64,000 nucleotides of DNA from Liquidambar formosana. Its lineage: Eukaryota > Streptophyta > Magnoliopsida > Saxifragales > Altingiaceae. The translations under genes were made by a program, and so were the position numbers. The notes below the pieces were generated by a model. That model saw only the letters and a program-made list of their open reading frames with translations. It did no database searches and was not told where the DNA came from. The stretch lies in NCBI GenBank assembly GCA_039720395.1, contig CM077823.1, positions 35,794,371-35,858,370 on the forward strand. Reading direction: 5' to 3'. This document shows, in pieces, positions 22,844 to 33,529 of this stretch; position 1 is the stretch's first letter, and the number at the start of each line of letters is the position of its first letter.

Positions 22844-23930
22844 ATACTGAACTGAACTCTTTCTTTCCAAATTAAAGCACTCTTCTCCTCTTACAAGACA
22901 TTGGGATTGGGTTAAAAGTAATTCTTGACAAAACAAAGGGTAGTTTAAGGAACTTAAAAAATTTATGATTTGACTTTTCAAAATGAACAAACAATTTGCG
23001 ATCGTAAAAATAGCAACAATGGCTTATTTGTGTGGGATGAAGGGAGTATGTTATTTGATCTTCTTTTTTATTTTTATTTTTTTAATCAAACGTGAGTCTC
23101 TTAAACTTATTTCAATCGAGGTTCAGGCACACCCATAGACTACTCTCATATGATGTATCTGATAGTGCCAAAGCAAAAATTCAAATTTAAGACTTTCATT
23201 TTCTAAGTCGTAATCCTTTGTTGTCTACACTGCTTTTACAGGTATCCTATTTGTATTAAGATTCTATTGAAAGACAGATGTTTGTGACATTTGCTTCCAG
23301 TGATATTTACTTTTCATCAAAAGCAAAAGGAATAATATATGTGGCCCCTGCCCCCTCCTGTCTTCATAATGTCTTTTATAGGTTTTGGGCAACTCAATTT
23401 AAAACGTTGCGCCACCCCCACATCCCATGAATTGGTTCAATGCAGTTGTAAAAACTTAATACCGTGTTGGCTGTTGGGTTTAATGGGAGTCGTTAAATGG
23501 GTGTTTTGATGGCTTGAATTAAAACACCAAAAAGTTATTATTGAAATAACTAAAATCAGTTAAATACCTAACTTTTTTATGTTTTAATTAGAGCCATCAA
23601 AACCTTATCCAATGGCTCCCATTAACTTAATATAGTGTTGAGTTTTTGTAACTTAGCACCCAATCCAAACTCCCACATCCCCACCCAAAACAAAGGGAAA
23701 AAAAATCTCACATAAAGTTCATTTTTTTTCCCCAAATTTGTATAACAATCCTATTTCATAGCTCATAGGTGACTTCATTTATTTTCGCTCGGTAAGCGGC
23801 ATTAAATTTTCTTTAAATAAATAAATTCAAAAGACACGCTTAGGAACACCCACCCAACCCCCACCCCACCCCAACCCCCCCAAAAAAAAGAAAAAATGAA
23901 AAAAAAAAAAGAGTTACCATCCAATTAGTG
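22844..23930. other. Non-coding spacer with duplicated block
   Basis: About 23070-23310 (caaacgtgagtctcttaaact, then gacatttgcttcc) matches 58020-58270 and 45060-45327. The stretch 23820-23915 is C- and A-rich. A small foldback is at 23475-23632. No gene seen. Confidence 0.55.
23475..23632. repeat. Short foldback sequence
   Basis: Arms of about 49 bp pair: taatgggagtcgttaaatgg and gatggcttgaattaaaac on the left with gttttaattagagccatc and aatggctcccattaa on the right. Both flanks are AT-rich and no clear target duplication was found. It may be a MITE relic. Confidence 0.5.
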
Positions 23931-25273
23931 TCAAAGGGCTGATTGAGTGGTCACCCATCTGAGTGGCATGCAGCATGATCCATTGATTAAAACTTCTTTT
24001 TGAAATTGAAGCATCCCTTCTTCTTCCAAACTCACCCATGCTTCAATTCCATCACCACATTTGGTGTCCATTAGAACAAGAAGTTCAAACGGTTCACTTA
24101 TACTACTTATCCAAGCAGGCTTTCCCCAACCAAAATCAACCTCATAAAAGGGGACTCTACACAAACTAGTAATCCTACAAACATCCACGCCCTCTTTGTG
24201 CATTTCTTCATGGAACTCTTTATAGGAATCAATCACCATCTTGATCCCATAATCACCCTGCACCGTTTTCTCACACTCTGCGTTTGCCTTTCGCTTTCTA
24301 TCCCTTATCAGACTTACCAAGTCATGCACCTCCATCTTTTTCTCGTCCGGCAAAAATCGGGTGTTGCATCTCCTACAGAGATTTCCACAGCAATTCTCTG
24401 GTATAGTTGGAAACAATTTTCCACGCAAGTTCATCGGATGGCAAAACAGAGAAGGCCTCAATTGCCCATGTTTTGCCTTTGCCACACATATGAGTGCCCT
24501 CTATATCACTGCCATCACCACCTCCACCCGCGTAGCTGCCGCACCATTAGCGCCCTTGGCTTTAGCTTTATATTTGAGGGACAATATCGCTGCCCCATCG
24601 AACACAAATCTCCTTGTAATAAACTTGGCTCCTTTATTCTTGAAGGGCACAGGCTTGACCCAAGACAAATTGCTGGCGGGAAAGAAAGAAGCCGCATCAA
24701 AACGTGGCCTACTGGGTTCGTTTTTTCCTCCTCGGCTCGCCATTGCCCATGCATTGATGAATGTGGAAAACGTTAGTCCATCAACTAATCTATGTGAAGG
24801 TCGCACGCCGATGGCTACTCTACCGCAATCAAACAAATTGACTTGAATCACCACCAAAGGACTAGTGTCCGATTTGGCTGCAAACGAAACAAAATGATTG
24901 AGCTGCTCTGCATTGGGCTCACCGTGGAGTAGTTTAGCGAGCTGGCCTCGCACTCGGGCTTCCAAATATTCTACGCCTTCGTCATTAATACAATCGACGG
25001 ACAGATTGTCTCTTACATATCTGACTGCAAGAGGGTAGAAAAGCGTCAAGGTGTCTGCCAGTGCCTTCTCTAACTGGTAGAGTGGTGGCGCCACCTTTCG
25101 AAATTTTCAGCTCTGCTGCATTCGTTGCCTCCATTCGCGGTGTAGTAGAAAATCGTGGGCGGGTATGCTGAAGGGGCAAGCTGATCGAGGAACGATATCT
25201 TCATGTTTCGAAGATGATGTGGGGTTGGAGCTGATGGCTTTATGAATTTCGTAGACAGGATTTCAATCTTCAT
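23931..25273 (-). pseudogene. BAHD acyltransferase pseudogene B
   Basis: The full gene length is recognisable on the minus strand, from ATG at 25273 (MKIEILSTKFIKPS) to beyond DFGWG. The catalytic HXXXD is intact as RPSHRLVDG, and [14 protein letters not shown] is intact. A frameshift near 25090 separates the first about 60 codons from the rest. A TAG at 24501-24503 replaces the conserved Trp of MAVIWRAL. The C terminus has lost the last ten codons seen in the intact gene and reads into flank. An hAT element lies two bases upstream of the ATG, so the gene is also cut from its promoter. It is clearly a paralogue of 52085-53377. Confidence 0.88.
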
Positions 25274-25283
25274 GGTATATATG

Positions 25284-26535
25284 CAGGGCCGGTCCTGAGT
25301 TTTTTGGGGCCCAGGCGAACTCTTAAAATGAGGCCCTCTATACATATTCATACGCACAACAAAATTTATACCCAACACTTTTTTTTCCCTAATACACAAA
25401 ATTTGGCTAAATATATGAGTACTAAAATTTGCTTATATAAATGAAGATAAAAAATAAATCCTTATAAGAACTATAAATAAATAAAATATGATCTTCTTCC
25501 TTTATAATTTAGAAAAAATCACATATTCAAGAAGAAGAAAAAAAAACAACAAAATTTGAAGTTATAATATAAAAAAGAAATTAACCAACTATAGCAAAGT
25601 ATCACTTAAATATTACGCTTCTCTCATTTTTAGCTGTAAAATCACTTATTAAGTTAGCATAATCAAACTTTTTTACCATATCATGTTCAATGGATAATAT
25701 AACTAATCCGGTCAATCTTTCCTGTGACATAGTAGAACGAAGGTAAGATTTGATCAACTTCAACTTTGAAAAACTTATTTTTGCAAATGTAATTGTAACT
25801 AGTATGATCAACAATATTCTATAAGCAATCCAAGCATTTGGGAAATAACTGTTCATTTCTTTCAAATAATTCAGTACTTCAATTGGCCTTTTTAGATCTG
25901 TTTGTAAAACTTCTTTCAAGACTTTTAATTCTAAAAATAAATCTCCCCCTATAATATCATAGTGCCCCTTGTGTGTGTGTGTGGGTGTATATATATATAT
26001 ATATATAGAGGAAAGAAAAAGTATAGAAATTAATTAATTAAAGAAAGAATGGTTTGGAGATTTGGTGTACACGACTTTTTTTTCTGAGAGGTAATCAAAT
26101 ACTTTTAATCTTCCAAATAGAATTAGGATTTGATCTAATTAGGATGGAGGCTGTGAGAGGTTGAGAGCACTAAGAAAGGAAGAGAGGAAGAGGTTGGAGT
26201 TTGGAGGCTCGAGGCAAATTGACATAGGTGTTAGATCTAATCAGATTTAGGGTTAAATGTTTTTTTTTTTTTTTTTTTTTGGTTTTGGGCTTGAGTTGAG
26301 TAGATTTTTTGGCCATTTGGGTTATTGTATATGGACTTGGATTAGAAACTTAGGAATTATTTGGGGCCCTTAAACTTGGATTAGGGCATTTTCTCATCTA
26401 GTTATTAAAAAAAATGTTTTTTTTTTTTTGGGACTTATTACAAAGGTAACAACTAAGTTGGGGGCCCTTATTTTTTGTCAAAATTTTGGGGCCTTAGGCG
26501 GCTGCCTGAGTAGCCTGACCTCAGGGCCGGCCCTG
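25284..26535. mobile_element. hAT element, 1.25 kb, internally deleted
   Basis: The ends cagggccggtcctgag and its near-inverse ctcagggccggccctg (26520-26535) are flanked by an exact 8-bp duplication, tatatatg (25276-25283 and 26536-26543). The cagggccgg terminus and 8-bp duplication are hAT features. A fragment of transposase C terminus remains at 25602-25919; the rest of the transposase is missing. It includes short runs of (gt)n, (ta)n and T(23). Confidence 0.92.
25602..25919 (-). pseudogene. hAT transposase C-terminal remnant
   Basis: The 105-codon minus-strand frame contains AKISFSKLKLIKSYLRSTMS followed by QERLTGLVILSIEHDM. This is the hAT C-terminal dimerisation region, of the zinc-finger MYM/TTF-type subgroup judged from memory. 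The DDE-type catalytic part and the N-terminal zinc finger are absent, so this element depended on a transposase from elsewhere. Confidence 0.75.
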
Positions 26536-26543
26536 TATATATG

Positions 26544-27574
26544 GTTTGTGGTTGATTACTCCAACTGTATGCAGACAGTACTCCAAGAATATTTCTTTCC
26601 AAATTTTGTAGGCCTCGTACCCAATACAAATGTGATATTTGCCCTTTTATGGACAGAAAATCCGAACTTGAAAAATGGAGTAATAAACTGACAATGTGAA
26701 AGAAAAGGACGTACAACTGAATGATTTGTCACACCTAAAAGGAAAGAGAGACTGAGTTATATATAGATTGATCTTCAATTCCAAGATGAATATAATCTTG
26801 AAGTCGATCTTCAAGGAGATTAATTGTCTACAATTTCTTCAATTTACATGGCAAAAGTGCCAAAAACCATAGAAGCGAAACTTGGTAATACAACTTTCTT
26901 AAAGCTCTATTTGGTTAGGGGATTTTATCAAGGAAAAATAATAAAATATAAGGAATTGTACTTTTTCTTATTTAGTTGCAATGGAAAATTGGTAGAATAA
27001 GAATAATTGAAATAATTTTGACTTAGTATGATTTCATTTTTTCCTTTCATTTTCTTTCCTTCGCATTTTTTTTCCCTCTATTTTATTTTTATTTTATTTT
27101 TTTTCATGGTAAAATCCACGAACCAAATAGAGAGTAAGAGAATGGCTCTTTTCAGTTAATGGGTGGTCTAGTGAAATTTGGACATGAGGGTTCACATAAT
27201 TTGATAGGTCTCACATGGTGTAGATGGTACAAATTTCACTGGACCATTTATTTATTGGAGATGAGTTTCTTTCCTTTTTTAATATGTGAGGTCCACATCT
27301 AAGTATTTTGATCTGTAGTTTCAAGATGAATCTTCAACTCTTCGAGAATATTGTTTACAATTTCTGCGAGTGTAAGAACGAAGAAGAAGAACAAAAAAAA
27401 AAAAAAAAAAGGAAAAAACGGAGAAAGAAAGAAAGAAAGAAGAAGCCTTCTACAAATAGCTTCAAAACATCATATCAAATTGATTTTGCACAAATTTTAA
27501 CAAGAGAATTTGTGAGATTAGATTTAACATGAAAATGAAGTTTAAGGTGTACACAAGGCTGGCAATTTACTCTG
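26544..27574. repeat. Segmental-duplication block (BAHD upstream flank)
   Basis: It parallels 45740-45870 plus 46518-46920, with common landmarks ggagtaataaa.tga, ggac.tacaactga, attgtctacaattt, ggtggtc.agtgaaat and atctt.agtttcaagat. Each copy carries its own insertions: a PIF/Harbinger-like MITE here and an hAT element there. The A-rich ORF at 27308 is not a gene. Confidence 0.7.
26903..27134. mobile_element. PIF/Harbinger-like (Tourist) MITE, 232 bp
   Basis: The inverted ends agctctatttggttagggg and aaccaaatagagag are flanked by TAA on both sides (26900-26902 and 27135-27137). A three-base TWA duplication and a ctctRtttggtt terminus are typical of Tourist-like MITEs. The paralogous block at 46518-46650 lacks it. 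Confidence 0.7.
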
Positions 27575-27930
27575 GAGGGAGGCTTTTGCCACCACATAAA
27601 GTACTTTATAAGCTGACAATTTACACGTTTTAAGGTTTTATGAAAAATATAAAAGGTTTTTACGAAAAATAGTTGCGTTGTTCATTGGAAAACATCATTG
27701 TGAACAACTCTGTAAAAGAAAATTTTTCCAAAATCTATTATTTGAAGTAGACTTTTTAGCCATTTACAATCTTTGTATCATTTTTATAATAAAATGTTTC
27801 ATGATGTTTTTTAGTTGAACGCATGACTAGTTTTCATAAAAACCTTTTATATTTTTCATAAAACCTTAAAAAATTGTAAACTAAGTGAAGACTATAGTGC
27901 TTAATTTATGTGGTAACAACAACTTGACCC
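27575..27930. mobile_element. Foldback MITE, MULE-like
   Basis: The left end gagggaggcttttgccacca and right end tggtaacaacaacttgaccc resemble the family ends at 5821-6230, with the same arm words (ataaaaggtttttatgaaaa type). The outer TIR bases and the 9-bp flanks have diverged, so this is an older copy. Confidence 0.65.
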
Positions 27931-27960
27931 TTTATTGGAAAAAAGAAAAAAGAAGAAGGC

Positions 27961-28139
27961 AAACAAACAAACAGTAAGAGGAGGTCCTACAAACTTAAAT
28001 GTACAATTATTACATATATTAAATACTACAACTGTGGATAACTATTGGAAGTGAATGATAAAAAAAAAAAAAAAAAAAAACAAACAAACAAACAGTAAGA
28101 GGAGATCCTACAAACTTAAATGTACAATTATTCACTATA
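27961..28139. repeat. Tandem unit array, left of the Helitron
   Basis: A unit of about 119 bp (caaacaaacagtaagagg, then aacttaaatgtacaattatt, then gtggataactattggaag and an A-run) is complete at 27961-28079. It starts again at 28080, then is cut at 28139. The second half of that unit resumes at 44116, after the Helitron. Confidence 0.85.
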
Positions 28140-28164
28140 TCTATATCTATATCTATATCTATAA

Positions 28165-28499
28165 AAAGCTGAATGTGAGAAAAACTTTTGATTGACTGAT
28201 ATACCCTTATTTTAATTTTTAAATACATATACCCTTCTATGTAATATAAAACACAATAGGAAGTACCCTTCCACATACGTAATATAAAACACAATGGGAA
28301 GTCTAAAGAAAGTATAATTTGTAAAACACATAGGTAAATTGGAATTCTAAAGAGACAATAATTCTTATAATAAATAAATACAACCCAAAATTGTATGTAA
28401 ACTATATTTCATACATATATATCATCTCTCCATTAACAACGGGCTTGTAAATTGTACTTTCTTAGTAGCTTCAACGTTCTCTCTACCCTTCTCTGATAA

Positions 28500-28538
<39 letters not shown>

Positions 28539-29018
28539 TATTAGAGAATAAGTTTGATTTTTGATGAATTTATAATCATAATGGGTACTGTGATTAGAGA
28601 AAGAAAAAGAGAAAACAAGCAAGAATGAAAAATCATTCGAAACTGTGATTAATGAAAGAAAAAGAAAAAACAAGCAAGAAACAAAAATCATTCGAGACCA
28701 AAAAACCCATAGTTCTGAGAAAACGTTCATTCAGTTGAACAAAACAAAATTTAAAAAATACAATACATACCTCAAGAGTTCTAATTGAAACCCAAAAAAG
28801 ACGTACTCTGAATACATGAAGAACCCTCAAAATCAATTTTCCATTACAGATGTATCTAAATAAAAATACATAGATTAGTGAAAAAAAAACTCAGAAAAAT
28901 CAGTTGAGAAAAAAAAAATACAAAACAAAGAGAAAGGAGATGAGGTAGAGAGAGAGAGAGAATTGACCTGCAAAAAAAAAAAAAGAAAAAGAAATCAGTG
29001 ATATAAAAAAAATTGAAA

Positions 29019-29062
<44 letters not shown>

Positions 29063-29315
29063 TGAGAAAAAAGAAAAGAGAAATTAGTGAAAAAGAAGTG
29101 TGGGTACAACAATCAAACAAGAGAAAATCAAAACCAAAAAAAAAAATAAAAAATAAGAAGAAACCAAGAGAAATAAACACATAAATCTGCTGAGAGATAA
29201 CCCATAATCTAAGAGAGAGAACCCATAGTGTGCCAAGAACCCATTAGTTTCTCCCAACATTCAAGCCCTTTACTGTTCAAGCAACAAAAATCTGAAAAAA
29301 TGAAAAGAAAGAGAG

Positions 29316-29356
<41 letters not shown>

Positions 29357-29730
29357 GAGAGGAGATGCGTGTGCATGTGCGTGTGCGTGTGTGTGAGAAT
29401 TGAGAAATGAGGTAGAGAAAGAGATAGTGAGAGAAAGTGTGCTTCTGTGAGAGAGAGAGAGAAGAGATAAAGAGAGAAAACCTTTTGAGGCCATTGACAG
29501 AGTGGTAACAATTCACTCTACGGACCTTTCCCATCCACAGTAGTGTTTGAAAAAATAGAAATTGACACTGTTGAGTCAGTCCTCATTGTACTATTAATTT
29601 ATATACTTCGTAATTAATTTTTGGGATAAATTATAGGAAATTTTTATGAGCTATAGGTATTTATTGGCCTACGGCCCAAGAAAGAAAGAGCTTTCCTTAA
29701 TTAAGATGGGGTTCCGTGTAATTATTCTAA
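28165..29730. other. Non-coding 5' part of Helitron 1
   Basis: Contains (ta)n at about 28504-28538, and (ag)n runs at 29026-29058 and 29319-29353, the second followed by a (tg)n stretch. ORFs here are Leu/Ser- or Arg/Glu-repeat artefacts of these runs. The first 150 bases match the start of Helitron 2 (gaatgtgagaaaaacttttg). Confidence 0.6.
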
Positions 29731-29763
29731 GGGAACGGCTATTGCAACCCCCCAAAGGGTTAA

Positions 29764-30095
29764 GACCATCTCCAACGGGAGAGCCAAGGTGTGAGTTAAA
29801 GCCAAATTATAGTTCATGCTGTCAAAATAGCTCAAAAATGTCTTCTCTAGCGGGTGGGCTAAAAATTGAGCCAAAATAGCTCTGAGCTAAACTCAAAGCC
29901 AAATTTGGCTTTGAGTTTAGCTCAGAGATATTTCTCCATGACAGCAAATGTTGGTTGAAAGAGATGCTTTCCCTCCCAAATCAGTTGGAACCTAAGAACA
30001 AACAACCCATTGTTCAGAAAAATTTCAAAAATAAAATGCAAAAAAATCTGAAAAAATTTGTAATAAATAATTTGAAACTCGATGTCAAATCTACC

Positions 30096-30139
<44 letters not shown>

Positions 30140-31205
30140 AGCAATGTACATAAATTCAACACAGCAACTATTCATTGCATTGAAGATGAAGATGATGCAC
30201 AACGGCTCACCTCGGACAACCATGGACCATGGTTGCAAATCTCGAACATCAAAACCCTAAATGTGTATTTCTGAAATCTGCTATTTCGAACATCACCGGA
30301 TCTCAAAAGTGGATATGCCTCTTCGTGGATGAGGATCGGTGGAGAGAGATGGAGTGGGTTGTGTGGGAGAGATAAGACGAAGAGAGAGAGTGGATGGGGT
30401 AGGAGACAGCCGTGGCCATAAGAGAGCCGGATACAGAGAGGGGGGTTGGTGTGGGGAGAACCAAGCCTTCATCTTGGCTTCTAGATGTTTCCATCCTGTT
30501 TTTTTCTTTTTTTTTTTTTTTTTTTTGAAGAGACGGATACACAAAGGGGGGTTGCGGTGGGGAGGACGAATTTTGTGCTTCTGGATGTTTCCATCCTCCA
30601 TTTTTTTTTTCTTTCTTTCTTTGCTTTTGGGCCCTATTCATTACACATGTTTGGATTTTAAAATGGGAACGGCTATTGCAAACCCCCATTCTTATAACCC
30701 CACCCCTTTCCTTTTGGTTTTTTAAAAGTATATTTAAAGTATAGATTTAGAAAAAACTTTCTTCTACAAAGTTGTTCAAAATGATGTTTGCTAGTGGATA
30801 TCATGGCCGGTTTTCATAGAAACCTTTTATATTTTGCATAAAAGCTTTAAAACCTAAAAAATAGGGGATGGGGTGATAAGAATGGGGGGTTGCAATAGCC
30901 GTTCCCTTTTAAAATAAATTAAACAGCCCAAGTGGCCCGTTTGGTTTATAAAAGAAAAAAGAAAAAAAAAAAAGAATGAATGAATGATAGTTGGAAGTGA
31001 GGGGTTGGAGGTTGGAAGTGTAAAATGGTAGTTGATATGGTTGGAAAGAGGGAAAATCAGGTGAGCTAAAAAATAGCTCATGTTGCATTAGAGCAACTGC
31101 TTTTATGTAGTGAGCTATTTCAAATCAAGAGAGCTATTTTTGCACTTGGTGAGCTAAAAATAGCTTTTAGCTCACCAAAATGGCTCACATGGGTTGGAGA
31201 TGCTC
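29764..31205. mobile_element. PIF/Harbinger-like element, nested in the MULE
   Basis: The inverted ends gaccatctccaac and gttggagatgctc are flanked by TAA on both sides (29761-29763 and 31206-31208). Subterminal repeats use gagctaaa/tttagctc words. No transposase frame is seen. It starts only 33 bases inside the MULE end, so it inserted into the MULE's interior. It contains (ta)n at 30099-30136 and the MITE at 30665-30906. Confidence 0.65.
30665..30906. mobile_element. MULE-like MITE, 242 bp, with exact 9-bp duplication
   Basis: The ends gggaacggctattgcaaacc and ggttgcaatagccgttccc extend into about 40-bp inverted repeats. The flanks are ttttaaaat exactly on both sides (30656-30664 and 30907-30915). 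The outer 17 bases are the same as those of the 2.4-kb MULE that surrounds it, so the same transposase probably moved both. Confidence 0.92.
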
Positions 31206-31259
31206 TAAGTTGCCCTCTCTAATTTTTTAATGAAAAAAATTATTATACAAAATTACTAA

Positions 31260-31900
31260 AAAGGGCTTAAGTACCCCTCGCCGGAAAACATAGACCCTTG
31301 CTGGAAAACACAGATCTGACCAGCTCACTGGCGACGGCGCCCCCCTCCCGTCGGCAGTCTCTTCTTCTCTTCTTCGTTTTTTTTTTTTTTTTCTTCTCCT
31401 CTTCTCTCCCGGCAGCCCTCTTTTTTTTCTTTCCTTTTCTTTCTCTTCCCTCCCATCGCTGGCAACCCACCCCATCGGAAAAAATGGAGGTTTTGAAAAA
31501 AAACCTCCCTTGCCGGAAACACACAAATCTGACCAGCATCAAAAGAGGAAAAAAAAAAAAAAGGAGAAGAAAAAGGAAGAGGAAGAACCTCCTGTCGCCG
31601 GCACCCCACCCCACCGAAAAAATTGGAGGTTTTGAAAAAAAACCTCCCTTGCCGGAAACACATGGATCTGACCAGCAGCAAAGGGAAAAAAAAAAAAAAA
31701 AAAAAAAGAAAGAAAGAAAGAAAGAAAGAAGAGAGAAGAGGAAGAACCTCCCGTCGCCGGCACCCCACCCTACCAGAAAAAATGGAGGTTTTGAAAAAAA
31801 AAACCTCCCCCCCACAGATCTAACCAGCAGAGGAAGGAAAAAAAGAAGAAGAAGAAGAAGAAGAAAGAATAGGAGAAGGAGAGAGAAGGGGAAGAACCTC
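31260..31900. repeat. Degenerate tandem repeats of about 136-161 bp
   Basis: Three to four units share aatggaggttttgaaaa, then acctcccttgccgg, then cagatctgaccagca, a purine-rich (gaa)n run and gtcgccggcaccccaccc. Unit starts fall near 31477, 31613 and 31774, with a partial one near 31260. Long ORFs on both strands come from the repeat and are rich in Lys/Arg or Phe; I do not call them genes. Confidence 0.75.
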
Positions 31901-32811
31901 CGTCGCCGTCGCCGTCGTCGTTCTCCCGTCGCCGTCTTGTGTGGGAGGGGAGTGGGGTGGGTGAAGGGGTGGGTGAGGGTTAGGGTTATTTAGAAGAGGG
32001 GTGTTTTAGTCTTTTAAAAGGGTGGGTATATATATTTGGGAGGTGGGGATATTAAGTGGGGGCAACTTAACCCTTTGGGGGGTTGCAATAGCCGTTCCCT
32101 TATTCCAAGCCCATTAAGGGAGTCCAATCCAATATTAAAGCTTGGGTATTAAGGAAACTTATTAAGAACCATGGGATGATAATTATGTAGATAAATTGGT
32201 AGGACACGTGTTAAATGAAGCACTAAGAGAACATGACAATAAACATGATAATTACGTGTGCACCAACATGATAATTTGACCTTTTTTCATAATATTTTTT
32301 ATGGGTTCTTAAACATGATAATATTTTTTTAAGTACAATATCTATGTTTGAACTTTAACCCTTTATAAAATTTTATTGTGAGGTATCGCAAATATTAATG
32401 GAGTAGGTAGTGATCTTACCCATGTTGCAAGAGATTAGTCAGACTAAAGGTTAACATGTATGATAATTTTTAAAGCATTCACGTGCAACACATGAACTAC
32501 GACTAAAAATATTTTTTTTAAAAAAGAATAAAATATAAAAGAAAGACTAAAATGACAAAGAAAGTTTTTATTTGGCATTTTATTTGAAATAATATATATG
32601 AAAATATATGTTAACACGTTTGTGGAGGTCTTGGTTTTGATTTTTGTATTTAATAATAGTCTTTTATTTTTGCAGTGTTTTCAAACGGTCGTTCATAATA
32701 TATATTGAGGTATGTTAAATATTTCACATCATTTTATATTAAAATAGTATTATCTGTCAATTGAATTTTATTCTTTTAAATGCATATTGTTACATAAGAT
32801 TGATAATTCTT

Positions 32812-33312
32812 TTAAATGTATACTGTTACATAAAGATTGATAATGCAATATAGGATTAATGCAATATATGACTATTATGTTTTGCCTTCTTTTTTTTTTT
32901 TTTTTTTTTTTTAAACTTTTTGTCTTCATATTTCTATCCGAAAATGAATTGAATTTTTGGATTGTATTCGAAAAGCTGTTCAAAGTATCGAGGTACATTA
33001 TTTCTTCCAAAATATTTTAATGTAGATGAGCATTTTTTTTATATGCAATGAAGGCTATTGATATTTTTCCTGTTTGTAGATGTTTTTTTGCATACTGTTA
33101 CATTAAAGGATTAATGCAATATAAAATTGTTACGATTTGCCTATCTTTTTACTTTTTGTCTTGATATTTCTATCACAAAATGAATTGAATTTTTGGATTG
33201 CTTTCGAAACGATGTTCATAGTATTGAGGTATGTTATTTCTTGCAAAATATTTTAATGTAGATGAGAATTTTTTTATATGCAATATATTGTTGATATTTT
33301 GCCTATTTGTAG
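32812..33312. repeat. Tandem duplication upstream of Helitron Rep
   Basis: Two copies, about 32812-33047 and 33090-33312, share actgttacat.aa, tttttgtctt.atatttctat, aatgaattgaatttttggat and atattttaatgtagatgag. The first copy has a T(22) run. No coding signal. Confidence 0.7.
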
Positions 33313-33529
33313 ATGAGCATATACTTATTTTTTATATACAATATGTTATTGATGTTGTATAGTAAAATAAACAGGTGATAGCTTTATCGTACCTTTTCGA
33401 GGGAAGCACAATAGTATCTTAAAAAATGACATCTCTTGAAAGTTTAAATTCTATACAATATTAGTAAAATTTTAATTACATATTGAAAATCTTAATTAAA
33501 TTTTTAGATTTTAAGAAAAAATACGTCAA

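Larger units (their letters stand above)
29731..32099. mobile_element. MULE, 2.4 kb, no transposase, nested in Helitron 1
   Basis: The terminal inverted repeat is 34 bp and perfect by eye (gggaacggctattgcaaccc... on the left and its inverse on the right). Flanks are ttattctaa (29722-29730) and ttattccaa (32100-32108), an 8/9 match for a 9-bp MULE duplication. No transposase frame is visible. The interior holds a PIF/Harbinger-like element (29764-31205), a smaller MULE MITE (30665-30906), and GA/CT-rich repeats. Confidence 0.85.

Noticed and set aside
27308..27532. 74-codon ORF with a Glu/Lys run
   Set aside because: It results from a gaa/aaa run in a duplicated non-coding block; the copy at 46800-46920 is not open.
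29209..29534. Ser/Leu-rich ORFs
   Set aside because: Direct translation of (ag)n and (tg)n microsatellites.
30339..30725. 128-codon ORFs on both strands
   Set aside because: They span T-runs and a nested MITE; overlapping frames on both strands point to composition, not coding.
31298..31993. 231-codon plus-strand ORF, Lys/Arg-rich
   Set aside because: It is made of minisatellite units and purine runs, with equally long frames on the other strand.
32486..32512. cacgtgcaacacatg followed by actacgacta, resembling a Helitron 3' end
   Set aside because: The stem is broken and there is no ctag end followed by T. It may be a decayed terminus but cannot be supported.
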